Assembly: GCA_023416745.1 (NCBI GenBank)
Contig: JAEZHF010000066.1
Location: forward strand, 1-43,848
Direction of reading: 5' to 3'
From: Bacillota bacterium
Lineage (GTDB): Bacteria > Bacillota > Clostridia > Christensenellales > SZUA-584
Length of the DNA stretch: 43,848 nt
Position 1 is the stretch's first letter; every line of letters begins with the position of its first letter. Below the pieces are notes generated by a model. The model searched no databases and was not told the origin of the DNA. It was given only the letters and a program-made list of their open reading frames with translations. This document shows positions 11,672 to 19,662 of the stretch, piece by piece. The position numbers and the translations under genes were made by a program.

Positions 11672-11712
11672 ACGAAAAAGGAGCTGCTTTGTAAAGTGTG
11701 GCTCCTTTTCGT
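11672..11712 (-). terminator. Bidirectional terminator between bioY and the DUF4870 gene
   Basis: Arms ACGAAAAAGGAGC and GCTCCTTTTCGT. Read on the minus strand it is followed by a run of seven T, so it is strong for the DUF4870 gene; on the plus strand the T-tract is contained in the arm and it probably also ends bioY. Confidence 0.8.
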
Positions 11713-11723
11713 ATAGAGTTGAA

Positions 11724-12065
11724 TTACTTCATCTTCTCAGCCCAGTTGTAGATAACCGGGATTTTAAACATATCGTTCTGGGTCGCTTTGATAATGCAGA
11801 TTATGGTGATCACGATAAAACCAATCCATGCAAGCCAGCTGATAATTGAGAAAATTATGATGCCTGGCCCAATAATAAAAAGGAAAATTGCCATAAGTAT
11901 ACCCATAATGATTGCAATACCTGTTATAACACAACCCAAGAACAATGACTGCCAAGCGTGCAGCCGTACAGTCCTATTATCCTTCTCAGTCGCCAGAAGA
12001 ATGATCGCGCTGATGATGGAGAGAACATATGCGAACCAGCTGGCCGTTTTCTGATCAAATCCCAT
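11724..12065 (-). CDS. DUF4870-family small membrane protein
   Basis: 113-residue protein with three membrane segments (about 10-27, 37-65, 70-95) and the family-like pattern RLHAWQSLFLG after the first helix and a C-terminal IYNWAEKMK tail. It matches the DUF4870/Tic20-like family of unknown function. The start is ATG at 12065; the in-frame GTG at 12074 overlaps the GGCGG site. It is transcribed alone from a good promoter and ends at a strong terminator. Confidence 0.78.
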   Translation of the reverse strand: MGFDQKTASWFAYVLSIISAIILLATEKDNRTVRLHAWQSLFLGCVITGIAIIMGILMAIFLFIIGPGIIIFSIISWLAWIGFIVITIICIIKATQNDMFKIPVIYNWAEKMK

Positions 12066-12088
12066 TTCACACACCGCCTTTTTTCTTT

Positions 12089-12117
12089 ATTATACGATGT
12101 ATGAAACCACATGTAAA
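12089..12117 (-). promoter_or_regulatory. Promoter of the DUF4870 gene
   Basis: Minus strand: -35 TTTACA (12117-12112), 17-bp spacer, -10 TATAAT (12094-12089). Confidence 0.75.
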
Positions 12118-12121
12118 CGAA

Positions 12122-13294
12122 TTATTTCCCGGTTTTAGCCCCTATTTTCAAGCCGGTGGCCACCTTTTGCAGCACGGTGGAATCAAACGCAAACTCAGAC
12201 TTTTTTTTCTCCCGCATCTGGCGCTCCGCTATGGAGACAAGCGCGTTAACCAGCTCCGTAAAGGATACGCCGACAGGCTCCCATAAATAAAATGCGAACG
12301 AGCCGGGGATGGTATTCACCTCGTTGACGAACAGCTTGTTTTCCGACTTGTCAATGATGTAGTCGATGCGCACCACGCCTTTCAAGTCCAGCGCTTTGAA
12401 TATATCCAGCGAGAGCTGGCGCACCTGTGTGGCCATCTCCTCGGAAATGTCCGCCGGTATCTTGCGCCCCAGCGACTTCATACCCTCGGAATTTTTGCCG
12501 CCGCGCATGTATTTATCTTCGAAGCCGAGGAACTGGCCGGTGGTCATCGGCTGTTCGATGGCGCTCACCTTCGCGTCGGCGGGCATACCCATCACGGAAC
12601 AGTTGACCTCCATGATTTCAGTGACGGCCTTTTCCACCAGCAGCCGGCGGTCATACTTCGCCGCCACGTCCATCGCGAAGTTCAGTGCGTCTCTGTTGTC
12701 TGCCCGGTTGATACCGATGCTGGAGCCCAGGTTGGCAGGTTTCACGAAAACGGGATAGCCCAGCTTCTGCTCCACCTTGCCGCATACCACGTCGCTGTCA
12801 GCATAAAATTCGTCTCGCTCAAAGTACAGCGAATCAAGAACCGGGAATCCAAAGCCGCTGAACGCCGCCTTCATGACAACCTTATCCATGCCCACCGATG
12901 AGCCCACAACGCCCGCGCTGGAATACGGTATGTCCGACAGCTCAAAGACGCCCTGTATCGTTCCGTCCTCGCCGTGCAGGCCGTGCATCGCCGGTATTGC
13001 CACGTCGATGGTGCAGATCGGGCGCTGCTTTTTACCATACTCGTACAGAGTGGGGTCAGCCGCGCACGACAGAAACACGCGCTTTACGCCCTTGGACGTC
13101 GGGTCGAACTTCTTGAAGTAGCCCACATCCAGCAGCTTCTCTCCAGTGTACCATTTGCCATCCCGGTCGATATATATTGGTATGATATTGTATTTGCTTT
13201 TATCGGCGCTGTGCATCAGCTGGTTCGCCGTGATGATGGAGATGTCATGCTCCACCGTTCGTCCCCCGAAAGTCACCGCAAGGTTTTTCTTCAT
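12122..13294 (-). CDS. ddl: D-alanine--D-alanine ligase
   Basis: ATP-grasp enzyme joining two D-alanines for the peptidoglycan stem. Visible are the N-terminal GGRTVEHDISIITANQ loop, GEDGTIQG (about residue 105), the ATP-grasp core VFVKPANLGSSIGI, and the metal-binding end FVNEVNTIPGS. The omega loop keeps lysine-tyrosine (EDKYMRG), as in D-Ala-D-Ala enzymes rather than D-lactate ligases. The start is taken as ATG 13294 (MKKNLAVTFGG), 22 bp after the murF stop, giving 390 residues, a usual length; a longer frame to 13351 would overlap murF. It forms an operon with the MurF-like gene, so product and user are made together. Confidence 0.96.
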   Translation of the reverse strand: MKKNLAVTFGGRTVEHDISIITANQLMHSADKSKYNIIPIYIDRDGKWYTGEKLLDVGYFKKFDPTSKGVKRVFLSCAADPTLYEYGKKQRPICTIDVAIPAMHGLHGEDGTIQGVFELSDIPYSSAGVVGSSVGMDKVVMKAAFSGFGFPVLDSLYFERDEFYADSDVVCGKVEQKLGYPVFVKPANLGSSIGINRADNRDALNFAMDVAAKYDRRLLVEKAVTEIMEVNCSVMGMPADAKVSAIEQPMTTGQFLGFEDKYMRGGKNSEGMKSLGRKIPADISEEMATQVRQLSLDIFKALDLKGVVRIDYIIDKSENKLFVNEVNTIPGSFAFYLWEPVGVSFTELVNALVSIAERQMREKKKSEFAFDSTVLQKVATGLKIGAKTGK

Positions 13295-13316
13295 CGCTTC
13301 TATGTCCCTTTCAAGT

Positions 13317-14948
13317 TTATTCGTTGTAATTGTCGGGCAGGTCGTTCTCAAATATTACCACGTCGCCGGGGCGCGCAAGCTTCCAGAGTTCCTCCGACGC
13401 CTCGCTGAGCGACGCAAACACCTGCACGGCGTCCGGCTTGAACCCGCCTTCCATCAGCCCGTCGTATATAGGTTTCGTGTGCTTGGGTCCGATAAGGAAA
13501 ACAATGTCTGCGACACCTGACATCACCTTGCCAAACGCATGATTCTCTTTGACTTCCCTGTCGCCCAGTTCCACCATGCCCGGTGTAACGACGATCTTGC
13601 GTCCTTCGAACGCGGACAGCACCTCCATTGCGGCGCGCACGCCCGAAGGGTTGGCGTTAAAAGCGTCGTCGATGACCGCCACGCCGCCCGAGGTGGGCAG
13701 CAGCTGAAGGCGGTGATCCACCGGCTGTATCTTGCGGATACCAATGCGTATCTGCGTGGAAGTAAGGCCAAGGCGATGCGCCACACATGCGCAACCCACG
13801 ATATTGGCGATGTTATGCTTGCCCAGCAGGCGCGTTTCGCACGCAATACGCTCTCCGCCGATTATCAGATCGAACCGGCTGCCAAAGCTGCCGCAACGCA
13901 CGTTTTCCGCCCGCGCTTCCGCCAGTCCGTCGTAGTCTACCGCGAACAGGTATTTCTCTATGTTGGTTATTTCATACAATCCGCGGCAGATCTCGTTGTC
14001 TGCCGGAAAGAAAGAACAACCGTGTGATGGTAGGCATTCAATAAGCTCGTATTTGGTTTTAGCGATGTTTTCAATCGTACCGAACGTCTCCAGATGCTGT
14101 GGCCCCACCGATGTCAGCAGACCGTACTGCGGATGCACCAGCTCACACAACTCGCGGATATCTCCCACGTTGCGCGCACCCATCTCGGCGATCATCACCT
14201 CGTGGGCGTTTTTTAGCTGCTCACGCACCACGCGTGTTACACCCATCGGCGTATTGTAGCTGGACGGCGGCACCAGAACGTTGTACTTTTCCGCCAGTAT
14301 TGTGCCCAGTATGAACTTGCAGCTCGTTTTACCATAACTGCCTGTGATACCAATCTTGATGAGGTCGTCGCGCTTAGCCAGTATGCGCCGCGCGTCGTTC
14401 AGATACCAGCGCTGCACCGCCTTCTCAATCGGCGCGAACAACGCGTTGGCTATCACCACACCAGCCGACACGAGCAGCAGCAGCACAAACAGCGGCAGGC
14501 CGGACAGCACCGTCGTACTCAGAAAAAAGGCATCTAGCACCCACAGCGCGCTGCAGATGACAACATAAACAAACGCGATGGCAGAAAACAGCCGCTTGAC
14601 TCGACTGGTCATCACCAGTGGTTTCTTGGCGTTCTTAATGCGCGTTTTTTTGGCGTAGCCCAGCATGGCGGCGATGTAAGCCAGCGACAACACGGCCGAT
14701 GCAATGATGCGTGCCACAGACAGCTCGGGAAATATTGCATTAAGTATGAGAACAATCAGCAGCCCGACCGCGGATACAACGGATGGAATAACAAAAACAC
14801 CGGCGGGGTTCGCGTTCACCCAGCGGTCAAGGTTTTTGTTTTTGTAGCCCTCAAGCTGCAATATATGCACGAGATGCGCCGAAGCAGCCGTCATACCGGC
14901 AGCGGCCAGAGCGTACAGTGCGATTTGGACGTATGTCGATACCGGCAT
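13317..14948 (-). CDS. MurF-like Mur ligase with N-terminal membrane domain
   Basis: Predicted UDP-MurNAc-tripeptide--D-Ala-D-Ala ligase, or a close relative. The ATP-binding centre starts at GITGSYGKTS (200-209), followed by YNTPMG (231-236), EMGARNVGDIREL (255-267), the ATP-lid region and a C-terminal domain with DDAFNANPSGVRAAME and TPGMVELG. These fit MurF. The usual N-terminal substrate-binding domain is absent: residues 1-180 instead hold about five membrane helices (6-28, 50-72, 79-98, 119-142, 150-171). The length of 543 exceeds the usual 450. GGAGG precedes the ATG. It lies 3 bp after the hydrolase and before ddl. Whether it is the only MurF of the cell cannot be told. Confidence 0.88.
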   Translation of the reverse strand: MPVSTYVQIALYALAAAGMTAASAHLVHILQLEGYKNKNLDRWVNANPAGVFVIPSVVSAVGLLIVLILNAIFPELSVARIIASAVLSLAYIAAMLGYAKKTRIKNAKKPLVMTSRVKRLFSAIAFVYVVICSALWVLDAFFLSTTVLSGLPLFVLLLLVSAGVVIANALFAPIEKAVQRWYLNDARRILAKRDDLIKIGITGSYGKTSCKFILGTILAEKYNVLVPPSSYNTPMGVTRVVREQLKNAHEVMIAEMGARNVGDIRELCELVHPQYGLLTSVGPQHLETFGTIENIAKTKYELIECLPSHGCSFFPADNEICRGLYEITNIEKYLFAVDYDGLAEARAENVRCGSFGSRFDLIIGGERIACETRLLGKHNIANIVGCACVAHRLGLTSTQIRIGIRKIQPVDHRLQLLPTSGGVAVIDDAFNANPSGVRAAMEVLSAFEGRKIVVTPGMVELGDREVKENHAFGKVMSGVADIVFLIGPKHTKPIYDGLMEGGFKPDAVQVFASLSEASEELWKLARPGDVVIFENDLPDNYNE

Positions 14949-14951
14949 GCG

Positions 14952-15722
14952 TTATCCTCCAAAGAATGTTCTGACGATCCTGTTGTACTGCCCCGGGCAG
15001 TCCAGGAACGAATAATGACCCGCACCGGGAAATACGACCAACCCTGCGTCCGGAATACGCTTCTCCATGATCTTGGCGTACTCGAGCGGCGTGTCCAGAT
15101 CGCTCTCTCCCCAAATGAGCAGAGACGGGCTCTTGATGGCGGGCAGATGTATTTTTAAATCCAAATTGACGACGCGAACGAACACGCGCCTCATCGTCTG
15201 AGGTAATGCGCGGTAGTCGGATGATCCCGCGTTCTTAACGCTCTTGTCAACATCAATACCCAACGTAAGAAGCAGCTTCTTGACTGTTTTTACGCGGCTG
15301 ATGCGCTTGGCAAGCTTATATGAATAGGTGCGGACATAGTATTTGAGTGTGCGCGGCTTCCTGACGCCCGCAGCGTCTGTAAATACGATTTTATCCACCA
15401 TTTCAGGGTTTTGCGATGCCAGCATTATTGTGACGCGCCCGCCGAACGAATGACAAACTATATGCGTTTTGCTGATTCCCAGCCTGTTCATAAACTCGCG
15501 TGTCAAATCGGTATACTCCGGAACGCCATAGCTGTCCGGGGGGAAACCGCTGCCGCCAAAACCTGGGAAGTCCAGCGCGGTAACGCGGTATGTGTCTTTC
15601 AGGGCGTCAATAATAGAGCGCATCGTTTGTATGTTTGCGCCCCATCCGTGCAGCACGAGCACATCTTTACCCGAACCGTGCTGTTCATAATTGATTCTAA
15701 TGCCGTCTATCTGAATTTCCAT
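14952..15722 (-). CDS. Alpha/beta-fold hydrolase
   Basis: 256-residue alpha/beta hydrolase of unknown substrate. It shows the oxyanion loop HGWG (about residue 25), the nucleophile elbow CHSFGG (serine about residue 89), the acid region IWGESDLDTP and the catalytic histidine in PGAGHYSFLDCP near the end, so the triad looks complete. Start at ATG 15722 (MEIQIDG); an extension to 15749 lacks a ribosome site. It heads an operon with the MurF-like ligase and ddl, so a role in envelope metabolism is possible but not shown. Confidence 0.9.
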   Translation of the reverse strand: MEIQIDGIRINYEQHGSGKDVLVLHGWGANIQTMRSIIDALKDTYRVTALDFPGFGGSGFPPDSYGVPEYTDLTREFMNRLGISKTHIVCHSFGGRVTIMLASQNPEMVDKIVFTDAAGVRKPRTLKYYVRTYSYKLAKRISRVKTVKKLLLTLGIDVDKSVKNAGSSDYRALPQTMRRVFVRVVNLDLKIHLPAIKSPSLLIWGESDLDTPLEYAKIMEKRIPDAGLVVFPGAGHYSFLDCPGQYNRIVRTFFGG

Positions 15723-15754
15723 ACTCACTTCAATTACTATGTTTGTCAAAAGTG

Positions 15755-15783
15755 ATTATACATTTATTGAAGCGAACTATCAA
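15755..15783 (-). promoter_or_regulatory. Promoter of the hydrolase-murF-ddl operon
   Basis: Minus strand: -35 TTGATA (15783-15778), 17-bp spacer, -10 TATAAT (15760-15755). The -35 overlaps the last codons of rimI. Confidence 0.78.
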
Positions 15784-16250
15784 GGTGTGATTTCCGGTGT
15801 ATTGATTATCGGTTGTGTACCAGAATCATTTTTAACGCGCCACATAATGAGCGCGTCTTCGTCAATATAGTAGTTGGGCCGCCTGCCTGCTATCGAAAAC
15901 CCAAGGCGTTTATAGAGTGATATGGCAGATTTATTGGAAACGCGAACCTCTAACGTGTAATAACAAAGATTGGTGTAAGACATCATTGTGTGCAGCAGGG
16001 CCTCTCCGACACCCTGACCCCTATATTCCGTCAGCACAGCCACGTTCATGATATGCCCTTCGTCGAGTACGATGTGGACACCGCAGAAGCCGACAATTTT
16101 GCCGTCATGCTCGGCGACAAAGTAATAAGCATATTCGTTCTGGCAGAGGTCTGATTGTATGGATTCCAACGACCATGGAATTTTAAAACAGGCTGCTTCG
16201 ACGTCGTAAATTTCGGACGCATCCTCACAGGAAGCCAAACGGTAGTTCAT
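15780..16250 (-). CDS. rimI: Ribosomal-protein-alanine N-acetyltransferase RimI
   Basis: GNAT-family acetyltransferase; RimI modifies the N-terminal alanine of ribosomal protein S18 and possibly other proteins. The 156 residues carry the acetyl-CoA loop YRGQGVGEALL (about 80-90), the N-terminal ASCEDASEIYDVEAACFKIPWS and the conserved EVRVSNKSAISLYKRLGF (about 112-130). Starts 2 bp after the tsaB stop. The order tsaE-tsaB-rimI is a common Firmicute arrangement, which supports RimI over other GNAT enzymes. Confidence 0.9.
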   Translation of the reverse strand: MNYRLASCEDASEIYDVEAACFKIPWSLESIQSDLCQNEYAYYFVAEHDGKIVGFCGVHIVLDEGHIMNVAVLTEYRGQGVGEALLHTMMSYTNLCYYTLEVRVSNKSAISLYKRLGFSIAGRRPNYYIDEDALIMWRVKNDSGTQPIINTPEITP

Positions 16251-16252
16251 CG

Positions 16253-16936
16253 TTAGTCCTCGTGCTTCTCCGCCCAGACACGCTCAGCCTGGGTTTCGCG
16301 CAGATAAAAAGGTTCCAAAGTATATGCAGACATATCGCCGCCAGACAGATGGATATCGTACGCGCAAAGGCCGACAGAGGATGCACGCTGCAACGCGATG
16401 CCGGAATGTGCGACGGAAAACTCAGGACTGGAGCCGCATATCATATCCCGATATTTCAAAGCGGCATCGCCCAAAAAAAGCGCTTTTTGGCCAGTCAGTT
16501 CGGTCAGCAGTGCTTTGAGCGGCACCGGGCGACAGGACGTGGTGAGAATCCCACCAGAATAAGCGGCGGTATAAACTTCTTCCCGGCGGGCGTCTATGAT
16601 CGGGCAGACGACGCCATCCCAGCCCAGAACGTTGCGGGAAAGAGCATCCAGCGTATTGACGCCCACTGCAGGGCACGACGAAGAATGCACCAAGCCTTTG
16701 ATAAAACCAACACCGATGCGCAGTCCGGTGAACGAGCCCGGCCCCACTGCACAGGCAAACAGACTGATATCGCGCAAGGACAACTCTGCCAGCTTCATGC
16801 ATTGGTCAACCATCACGCCCAGTGTCTCAGAATGCGTACGCCTGCCGTTCATGAAAACTTCGGATAAAAGGGTATCATCCTTAAGCACCGCAGCCGTGCA
16901 GACACCGCCCGAGGTATCAACCGCTAAAATGTTCAT
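16253..16936 (-). CDS. tsaB: tRNA t6A modification protein TsaB
   Basis: Inactive ASKHA-fold partner that binds TsaD and TsaE to make threonylcarbamoyl-adenosine at position 37 of ANN-decoding tRNAs. It begins MNILAVDTSGGVCTAAVL and contains SETLGVMVDQ, GPGSFTGLRIGVGFIKGL (about 65-82) and DARREEVYTA, all typical of TsaB. Start ATG 16936 with AGGGGA upstream; this overlaps the end of tsaE by 20 bp. About 227 residues, normal. TsaD, the catalytic subunit, is not in the window. Confidence 0.95.
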   Translation of the reverse strand: MNILAVDTSGGVCTAAVLKDDTLLSEVFMNGRRTHSETLGVMVDQCMKLAELSLRDISLFACAVGPGSFTGLRIGVGFIKGLVHSSSCPAVGVNTLDALSRNVLGWDGVVCPIIDARREEVYTAAYSGGILTTSCRPVPLKALLTELTGQKALFLGDAALKYRDMICGSSPEFSVAHSGIALQRASSVGLCAYDIHLSGGDMSAYTLEPFYLRETQAERVWAEKHED

Positions 16937-17357
16937 TTGAGTCCCCTTTGTGGCTGATCTCAATGATACGTTCTTCGTCACCAGAACCATCAATATGTAC
17001 GCTGAAATCCGGGCGGAGGCCGGGCGCATGACCAGCCCACTCCACCACACAGACGCAGTCTCTGCCCAGATAATCGTAAAAGCCGATGTGCTCCAGTTCC
17101 TGTTCATCTTCGATCCGATACAGGTCGAAATGGCACAGTATGGATGCCGCCTGGTACTGGCGCATCAGTGTGAATGTGGGGCTGGTGATCTCTTCAAATA
17201 TGCCAAGACCACTCGCAATGCCTTTTACAAAAACGGTTTTGCCCGCACCGAGGCCGCCATACAGGGCGACGACGTCGCCGGGTTTGAGCATACCGCCCAG
17301 CTTTTCACCCAGCGCCATCGTTTCCTGTACGTCGGCAGCAGCATGCTTTATATACAA
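16917..17357 (-). CDS. tsaE: tRNA t6A modification ATPase TsaE
   Basis: Small P-loop ATPase that powers the TsaB-TsaD t6A synthase. The 146 residues contain Walker A GGLGAGKT (about 34-41), the switch motif EITSPTFTLMRQY, HFDLYRIED and VVEWAGHA, all hallmarks of the family. The start is TTG at 17357 with AAGGAG 8 nt upstream. It heads tsaE-tsaB-rimI, 30 bp after ribU, and may be cotranscribed with it. Confidence 0.95.
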   Translation of the reverse strand: MYIKHAAADVQETMALGEKLGGMLKPGDVVALYGGLGAGKTVFVKGIASGLGIFEEITSPTFTLMRQYQAASILCHFDLYRIEDEQELEHIGFYDYLGRDCVCVVEWAGHAPGLRPDFSVHIDGSGDEERIIEISHKGDSNEHFSG

Positions 17358-17387
17358 AGCGTTTTCTCCTTATCACAGCCGAATGGA

Positions 17388-17951
17388 TTATTGCCTTGGC
17401 TGTTTATGAAGTATACCTGATAAACGCTTATAAAGCAATATTACCACTATGGATTCGGCAACCGCTTTTATTACAGTAATAGGCACCGCCCCTGCAATAA
17501 GATATAGTCCAATATCAAAGTCCGGCCCGAGAAAGCCGATGAACAGCGGAATCAGTACGAAATAATTAAGTATTGGCGCTAATGCAATCATGCATATGCT
17601 TCCTACGCTCAGGCCAATAATGGCATTTTTTCTTGACTTGTTGCGCCTGTAAATGAGTGATGCGGGCAGCACCAGTGCAATTGCGAGAGTCAGATTTGCA
17701 AGCTCGCCGACTCCGCCTGTGCTCGACTTCAATATAAAGTTAAGAAAGTTCTTTATAACTTCGATTAACACGCCGGCAACCGGTCCAAGCGCAAAACCTC
17801 CAATAAGCGCAGGCACATCGGCAAAATCCATTTTCAACCAGGGATATACGCTGAATATCGGAAACTCCAGATACATCAGCCCAACGGCCAGTGCTGAAAG
17901 CGCGCCTATTTTGGCAATTGTACTTAGATTTCTTATTTGGGAATTTCTCAT
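17388..17951 (-). CDS. ribU: Riboflavin transporter RibU (ECF transporter S component)
   Basis: Membrane protein that binds riboflavin for uptake through a shared ECF transporter. The 187 residues have about five to six membrane segments; the segment YPWLKMDFADVPALIGGFAL followed by GPVAGVLIEVIKNFLNFI is typical of RibU, as is GELANL. The start is ATG 17951 behind GGGAG, directly after an FMN riboswitch and its terminator, which independently confirms the riboflavin link. The longer open frame upstream is the riboswitch itself and is not coding. Confidence 0.95.
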   Translation of the reverse strand: MRNSQIRNLSTIAKIGALSALAVGLMYLEFPIFSVYPWLKMDFADVPALIGGFALGPVAGVLIEVIKNFLNFILKSSTGGVGELANLTLAIALVLPASLIYRRNKSRKNAIIGLSVGSICMIALAPILNYFVLIPLFIGFLGPDFDIGLYLIAGAVPITVIKAVAESIVVILLYKRLSGILHKQPRQ

Positions 17952-17982
17952 TTTTTCTCCCTTCCCAGAGCCGTTACTTCCC

Positions 17983-18018
17983 AAAAAAGTTAAGGCCCTG
18001 AAGTATTTCTTCAGAGCC
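17983..18018 (-). terminator. Expression-platform terminator of the FMN riboswitch
   Basis: Minus strand: GGCTCTGAAG pairs with CTTCAGGGCC (10 bp with one U-G) around a 5-base loop, and a run of six T follows at 17988-17983. It lies between the aptamer and the ribU start, so FMN binding would end transcription early. Confidence 0.85.
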
Positions 18019-18039
18019 AATGATGCATCAATAAATGCA

Positions 18040-18148
18040 CTTCTTCTCTCATCCAGACTGTACTGTCGGTTACGGAATCTCACCGTATCAGCTTGCGCTC
18101 GCGGACTGTCACCGCCGGTAGGGGAATTTCGCCCCACCCCGAAGATAT
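18040..18148 (-). ncRNA. FMN riboswitch (RFN element)
   Basis: The minus strand carries the conserved RFN blocks in order: ATCTTCGGGG, GAAATTCCCCTACCGGCGGT, AGTCCGCGAGC, GATACGGTGAGATTCCGTA, ACCGACAGTACAGTCTGGAT, GAGAGAAGAAG. The outer stem closes between the first and last blocks. It controls ribU through the terminator at 17983-18018. Confidence 0.96.
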
Positions 18149-18169
18149 ACTGTATTAATTTATGACTGT

Positions 18170-18198
18170 ATCATACATCAACATAGCAGTTTCGTCAA
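18170..18198 (-). promoter_or_regulatory. Promoter of the FMN riboswitch-ribU transcript
   Basis: Minus strand: -35 TTGACG (18198-18193), 17-bp spacer, -10 TATGAT (18175-18170). The transcript would begin about 15 nt before the aptamer. Confidence 0.78.
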
Positions 18199-18238
18199 TG
18201 ATGTTTATTCGCTTTGTTTGAACCTTCATTTAAAATTA

Positions 18239-18799
18239 TTAATGTTGCAGCAGTTTATATATGTATCGCTGGATTTCGTCCATATCCGAAAACACCCGGC
18301 CAGTATCCAATGCTTTTCGCTCAGCTTCATCGATGTTGGATAGCTCAATTTCGAAGTCACGGAGCTTTTCCTGCTCAACCGAACCTGATTTCGTTCTGAA
18401 AACTGTCAGCACTCCGCCGTCATTTTTCAGAATGAGGTGCAGCGGGCAATAACACAGCAGATTTTTCTCCAGCTCCACCGCATCCGTATCAAACGACACG
18501 ATCTTCACATCGGGGTATTCCTGCTGCAGCTGCGAAAAGCTTAACCCGACAAGAGGTTTGTCCGCCGTTGATATGACTTGTTCGTTATGACGGCACATCT
18601 CGTAGTCGTATGTCCACGTGATTGATGCGCCTGATGCTATACGCGTGTCGTTCGCCCCCGCTTCAACTACCGTGTGCGTTGGCTCCACTGCCACGATGCG
18701 CGGCTCCTGACGAGCGACGATGTAGCCAACAGCTCCAGAAATCAGCACAAAAACTAATGATATGAAGAAAAACAGCAGCCTTTTGTATGTTTTGCGCAA
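18239..18799 (-). CDS. BofC-like sporulation protein
   Basis: About 186 residues with one N-terminal membrane helix (LLFFFISLVFVLISGAVGYI) and an extracytoplasmic remainder. The C-terminal part (LHLILKNDGGVLTVFRTKSG through DMDEIQRYIYKLL) resembles the BofC C-terminal domain; BofC in Bacillus restrains the SpoIVB signalling protease before sigma K activation. A neighbouring yebC, as near bofC in Bacillus, supports the call. No ATG fits; TTG at 18799 is preferred because the alternative TTG at 18817 lies inside the yebC terminator. Similarity is moderate, so it may be a related sporulation or membrane protein. Confidence 0.62.
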   Translation of the reverse strand: MRKTYKRLLFFFISLVFVLISGAVGYIVARQEPRIVAVEPTHTVVEAGANDTRIASGASITWTYDYEMCRHNEQVISTADKPLVGLSFSQLQQEYPDVKIVSFDTDAVELEKNLLCYCPLHLILKNDGGVLTVFRTKSGSVEQEKLRDFEIELSNIDEAERKALDTGRVFSDMDEIQRYIYKLLQH

Positions 18800-18802
18800 A
18801 TA

Positions 18803-18834
18803 AAAATACCCCCGCAAGTTCTCAAGGGTATTTT
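18803..18834 (-). terminator. Terminator of yebC
   Basis: Minus strand: AAAATACCC and GGGTATTTT arms (9 bp) followed by TATTT. It ends 4 bp before the assigned TTG of the BofC-like gene. Confidence 0.65.
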
Positions 18835-18852
18835 CTGCAATTATATCGGTCG

Positions 18853-19587
18853 TTATTCTTCGCCTTGCATCTCTGCGTTATGATAAACGTTCTGAACGTC
18901 GTCAGAGTCGTCCAGCATGTCCAGCATTTTCTGGATGCTTTCCTCAACATCTTCCGATATGCTGACGGTGTTGGACGGAATCATTTGCACCTCGGCCATC
19001 GCGATGGTATATCCCACGCTCTCCAGTGCTTCGTACACGGCGGAGAATGCCGCGGGCGTGGTGGTGATCTCAATATCGCCGTCGTCCTCCCCCACGTCGT
19101 CAGCACCGGCTTCCAATGCCACCATGATCAGTTCTTCTTCGTCAATGCTGTCCGAGTTTTCAACGATCACAATGCCTTTGCGTTCAAACATCCAGGCCAC
19201 GCAGCCGGTAGCTCCCATAGAACCGCCGTTTTTATCAAAGCAATGGCGCACCTCGCCAGCCGTCCTGTTGCGGTTGTCCGTCAGAGCCTCCACGATAACA
19301 GCCACGCCCCCGGGCCCATATCCTTCATACACGATGGATTCATAATTGATGCTGCCCGCTTCCCCCGCCGCCTTTTTAATGGAGCGGTTTATGGTATCGG
19401 ACGGCATGTTGTTCGCTTTGGCCTTTGCAATAATGTCCTTCAATCGCGTGTTGCTGTTCGGATCTGCGCCGCCCTCTTTAACTGCCACCGCCAGTTCGCG
19501 CCCTATTTTAGTGAATATCCTGCCACGCTTGGAATCGGTTTTTTCCTTTTTGTGTTTAATGGTTGACCATTTGGAATGTCCGGACAT
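18853..19587 (-). CDS. YebC/PmpR-family protein
   Basis: Conserved cytoplasmic protein described both as a DNA-binding regulator and, more recently, as a ribosome-associated factor helping at proline stretches. The start MSGHSKWSTIKHKK is the family signature, and GYGPGGVAVIVEALTDNRNRT (about 85-105), RHCFDKNGGSMG and VAWMFERKG follow as expected. The length of 244 is typical. ATG 19587 has GAGGTGG upstream; four more in-frame codons upstream are not needed. It has its own promoter and terminator. Confidence 0.95.
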   Translation of the reverse strand: MSGHSKWSTIKHKKEKTDSKRGRIFTKIGRELAVAVKEGGADPNSNTRLKDIIAKAKANNMPSDTINRSIKKAAGEAGSINYESIVYEGYGPGGVAVIVEALTDNRNRTAGEVRHCFDKNGGSMGATGCVAWMFERKGIVIVENSDSIDEEELIMVALEAGADDVGEDDGDIEITTTPAAFSAVYEALESVGYTIAMAEVQMIPSNTVSISEDVEESIQKMLDMLDDSDDVQNVYHNAEMQGEE

Positions 19588-19617
19588 ACGCCACCTCAAT
19601 CAATTAATTCGACGCAT

Positions 19618-19646
19618 ATCATATCACATTTTTATTATCTGTTCAA
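19618..19646 (-). promoter_or_regulatory. Promoter of yebC
   Basis: Minus strand: -35 TTGAAC (19646-19641), 17-bp spacer, -10 TATGAT (19623-19618). Confidence 0.72.
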
Positions 19647-19662
19647 TTGTTTTGGAGGCGGT

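Noticed and set aside
12122..13294. Vancomycin-type D-Ala-D-lactate ligase
   Set aside because: The omega loop keeps lysine-tyrosine as in D-Ala-D-Ala ligases, and no vanH or vanX gene is nearby.
17952..18137. N-terminal extension of RibU into the upstream open frame
   Set aside because: This stretch is the FMN riboswitch and its terminator; the ATG at 17951 has a proper ribosome site.
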